Assembly: GCA_029255685.2 (NCBI GenBank)
Contig: CM055314.2
Location: forward strand, 6,404,399 to 6,468,398
Direction: 5' to 3'
Length of the DNA: 64,000 bases
From: Silene conica
Taxonomy: Eukaryota > Streptophyta > Magnoliopsida > Caryophyllales > Caryophyllaceae
Shown here piece after piece: positions 61,606 through 64,000 of this stretch. The notes below the pieces were generated by a model, which saw only the letters and a list, made by a program, of their open reading frames with translations, ran no database searches and had not been told where the DNA came from. The translations under genes and the position numbers were made by a program. Each line of letters starts with the position of its first letter. Within the stretch, counting starts at the first letter, position 1.

Positions 61606-63767
61606 ATGGCAACAATGGAGAGTTTGATTGGATTAGTAAACAAAATACAAAGGGCTTGTACTGTTCTTGGAGATCATGGTGGTGAAGGTCTTTCTCTTTG
61701 GGAAGCTCTTCCTACTGTTGCTGTTGTTGGTGGTCAGGTTAAATTCTTCATCTTTTTTTGAATTTTATTTATTGTTTTTTGATTTATTTTGTTAGGTAAT
61801 GTAGTTGAAATGTTTATGAAAGTTTGGGGATTTGTGAATTGGGTATTGATCTAGATTGGAAAATATGACCTGGGTATTAAACACGGTTTCGGATGATGAT
61901 TCATGTCAGTCGACCCTTTGGGGTTGTGGCTTTGATGTTGCTGGTAATGTAGTGCAATGGCTTTGATATGGTTTTTTAATGATGAAATTTGTGATTTGGG
62001 TATTGATCTAGATTGGAAAATATGAATTGGGTATTAAGCAAGATTGGATTTCGTGAGATGAGTAATAGAGACGGTTTTAAATGATGATTCATGTCGGCCG
62101 ATCACAAATTGTTTTGGGAGTAGGGGAATGATGTTGTTGGTAATGTAGTGCAATAGCTTGATATGGTTGTTAATGAATGGAAATTGTGAATTGGGTAGTG
62201 ATCTAGATTTGGAAATAAGACTTAGGTTATAAGCAAGATTGGATTATGTGAGGTGGATAATGTAGAGACGGTTTCAAATGATGATTCATGTCGGTTGCGC
62301 AAAAAATTGTTTTGGGAGTAAGGCAGTGATGTTTTTGGTAATGTAGTGAAATAGCTTTGATATATTTGTTAATGGTTGGCAATTCTGAATTGGGTATTGC
62401 TCTAGATTTGGAAATAAGCGTTGGGTATTAAACAAGATTAGATTTTATGAGATGGGTAGTGCAGAAGTCGGCGGATTCAAATAAGGATTTATGTCGGCCG
62501 ACACCAAATGATTTTGGGAGTAAGGCGGCGATGTTGTTGGTAATGTAGTGCAATAGCTTTGATATGTTTTTTAATGATTGGAAATTCTGAATTGGGTATT
62601 GATCTAGATTTGGAAATAAGAGTTAGGTGTTTTCCAAAATTGGATTTTGTTTTGGTAATGTAGTCTAAGAGCCTTAAATTGTTTGTAAATGATTGGAAAA
62701 TATGAAGTGGGTATTTTACAAAATTGATATTCTGAGATGGGTAGTTAATGTAATTGCTTGTTGTAGAAGGAAACCTGAGAAGGCGTTTAACCATTTAGGT
62801 TGAAAGGTGATTGGAGTGGAAGATTTGTGTTTGTGGTTAGAATTGCCATGTGAGAATATTTTGTGTTGATGAAGATTGGTTTTGGAGAAGTCGGTTTATA
62901 GATGTAAGCAACTCAACATAGTATAAAATCTCGCTAAATTTGGCCAGTCTTGCCTCAAATTGCGGTAAAATGTGTTCACGGTGATCTTCGAAACCTAAAA
63001 AAAATCGTCACATTTCTGTATTTGCGACCATGATTTGAAGTCATCATGTCAAAGAAGGAAATAGGAAAGAATGTATTGAAAAAGGATTTGGTTTATATTA
63101 GTGATTGAATTTCTGACATTTTTATGGTTGATGTGTTGGATGACATTCAGAGTTCTGGGAAATCGTCTGTGTTGGAAAGTATTGTTGGGAGAGATTTTCT
63201 TCCTCGTGGATCTGGTAAGGCTTTTCGTTGATGTTATGGTCTGTGAATTGTAAAATGATCAGTTCTACTGAGTATCACAGATAATCTAGGTTAAATTTCG
63301 TTTTCTTATCATGTGAAGGTATTGTAACGCGGCGACCACTGGTCCTTCAACTTCACAAGACCGAAAGTGGAAGTGAATATGCAGAGTTTCTCCATGCTCC
63401 AAAGAAAAGGTTTGGCGATTTTGGTAAGTTACTTTCTTTGCCAAGTGGTTTGCAATCTTGGGAATTGTCTCTTAGATGGTAGTTGTTCAGTCAACTGTTT
63501 TTTCAACTCCTCTTACAGATTTGGCTGGTAATATGAACAGGAAATGTTCCCTGTCTAGTTTTTAATGAGCCGTTCGTATTATATGGCTAAATGCTATTGT
63601 AATGGAATACTAAATGCGTTTGCTTTTGCACTTATGGTGGTAATCATTGTTTTATGCTTATGCAGCTGCTGTACGTAAAGAAATTGCGGATGAAACTGAC
63701 CGTATAACAGGAAAAACTAAAGCAATTTCGAATATCCCCATCCACCTGAGCATCTATTCACCACACG
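61606..63767 (+). CDS. DRP1C: Dynamin-related protein 1C-like GTPase, 5' end (four exons), continues past the right edge
   Basis: A large GTPase that pinches membranes at the cell plate and in clathrin endocytosis. Exons 61606-61737, 63151-63214, 63319-63423 and 63666-63767, in phase, encode the first 134 residues. They begin [40 protein letters not shown] follows. The P-loop [10 protein letters not shown] (residues 42-51, with Lys48) is built across the exon 1-2 join, then [20 protein letters not shown] and the DETDRITGK stretch, ending at [12 protein letters not shown]. Switch II, the GTPase remainder, middle and GED regions lie outside. The short GDHGGEG loop and [15 protein letters not shown] are closer to DRP1C than to DRP1E; the paralogue call is tentative. 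The last exon ends at G|GTATGC. Confidence 0.93.
61794..62750. repeat. ~198-bp tandem array in intron 1 of the DRP1C-like gene
   Basis: The phrase GGTAATGTAGTgcaat(a/g)GCTTTGATATG recurs at 61943, 62139, 62337 and 62539, with partial units at 61796 and 62654. Between them are GAATTGGGTATTGATCTAGATT(t)GGAAATA, ...AAGCAAGATTGGATT and GATGATTCATGTCGG. The core periods are 196, 198 and 202 bp; the units differ by point changes and small indels. Confidence 0.9.
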
Positions 63768-64000
63768 GTATGCATCTCAAGTAACAGTTGTAATTAATGT
63801 ATTAACAATGTCTATTGATTTTCAATGAAATGCTTAATTTCTCTCAATGAAGTTATTGTCCGTTATTAAATGCGGCATTGTAAGACCAGTTTTGCTTCAC
63901 GGGAGTAATTCGATAGGATGGGACTATGAGAGTTTATCTAGAATTGCTATTTGCTCTTGGAGTTTTTGGTAATGGGTTCTTTTGGAAAGTTAATGGATTA
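63768..64000 (+). other. Intron 4 of the DRP1C-like gene (incomplete)
   Basis: Starts at the GTATGC donor and runs to the window edge. No exon recognised. Confidence 0.6.

Overview
This is nuclear DNA from a flowering plant, probably a core eudicot. The evidence is plant-only or plant-diagnostic genes (RXW8-type CSC1/OSCA channel, PRP40A with a Lys/Glu-rich tail, PUB30/31-type U-box ligase, DRP1C-type dynamin), AT-rich introns with GT-AG borders, and dense plant-type small transposons (hAT, PIF/Harbinger and Stowaway MITEs, a MULE, TRIMs, an Au-like SINE). The repeat families look to me like those of Caryophyllales genomes, but that is only an impression.

Layout, left to right. 832-2895 (-): 5' end of an RXW8-like CSC1 channel gene; the rest lies off the left edge. 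3060-8316: intergenic MITE cluster with a clean 446-bp hAT MITE at 7032-7477. 8317-14581 (-): complete eight-exon squalene epoxidase gene (527 aa), with a nested hAT/Tourist insertion in its last intron and a ~120-bp minisatellite in intron 1. 14582-21904: intergenic, with a second hAT MITE (15264-15752), a 1.49-kb Mutator-like element carrying a piece of host gene (17965-19451) and a Stowaway MITE (20347-20554). 21905-26120 (+): four-exon helix-hairpin-helix protein gene whose first exon has an in-frame stop. About 27850-43125 (+): complete PRP40A-like splicing factor gene, about 29 exons, 980 aa. 45594-47774 (-): three-exon DUF4378-like gene (311 aa) with a complete 234-bp TRIM in intron 1. 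47775-56325: 8.5 kb of TE-rich intergenic DNA. 56326-57663 (+): intronless PUB30/31-like U-box E3 ligase (445 aa). 59760-60369 (+): frameshifted RNase H relic of a LINE. 61606 to the right edge (+): first four exons of a DRP1C-like dynamin GTPase.

The genes are unrelated housekeeping or membrane genes: sterol/triterpene synthesis, pre-mRNA splicing, ubiquitination, membrane scission and a mechanosensitive channel. There is no cluster or operon logic. All exon joins were worked out by hand from splice borders, reading phase and family resemblance; none has been checked against transcripts.

The most distinctive signals are the gene-fragment-carrying MULE with a perfect 9-bp target duplication, two GC-AG introns in two different genes, the nonsense codon plus partial exon duplication in the HhH gene, several transposons dated relative to each other by nesting, and minisatellites in an early intron of six of the seven genes. 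I found no wholly new gene system.
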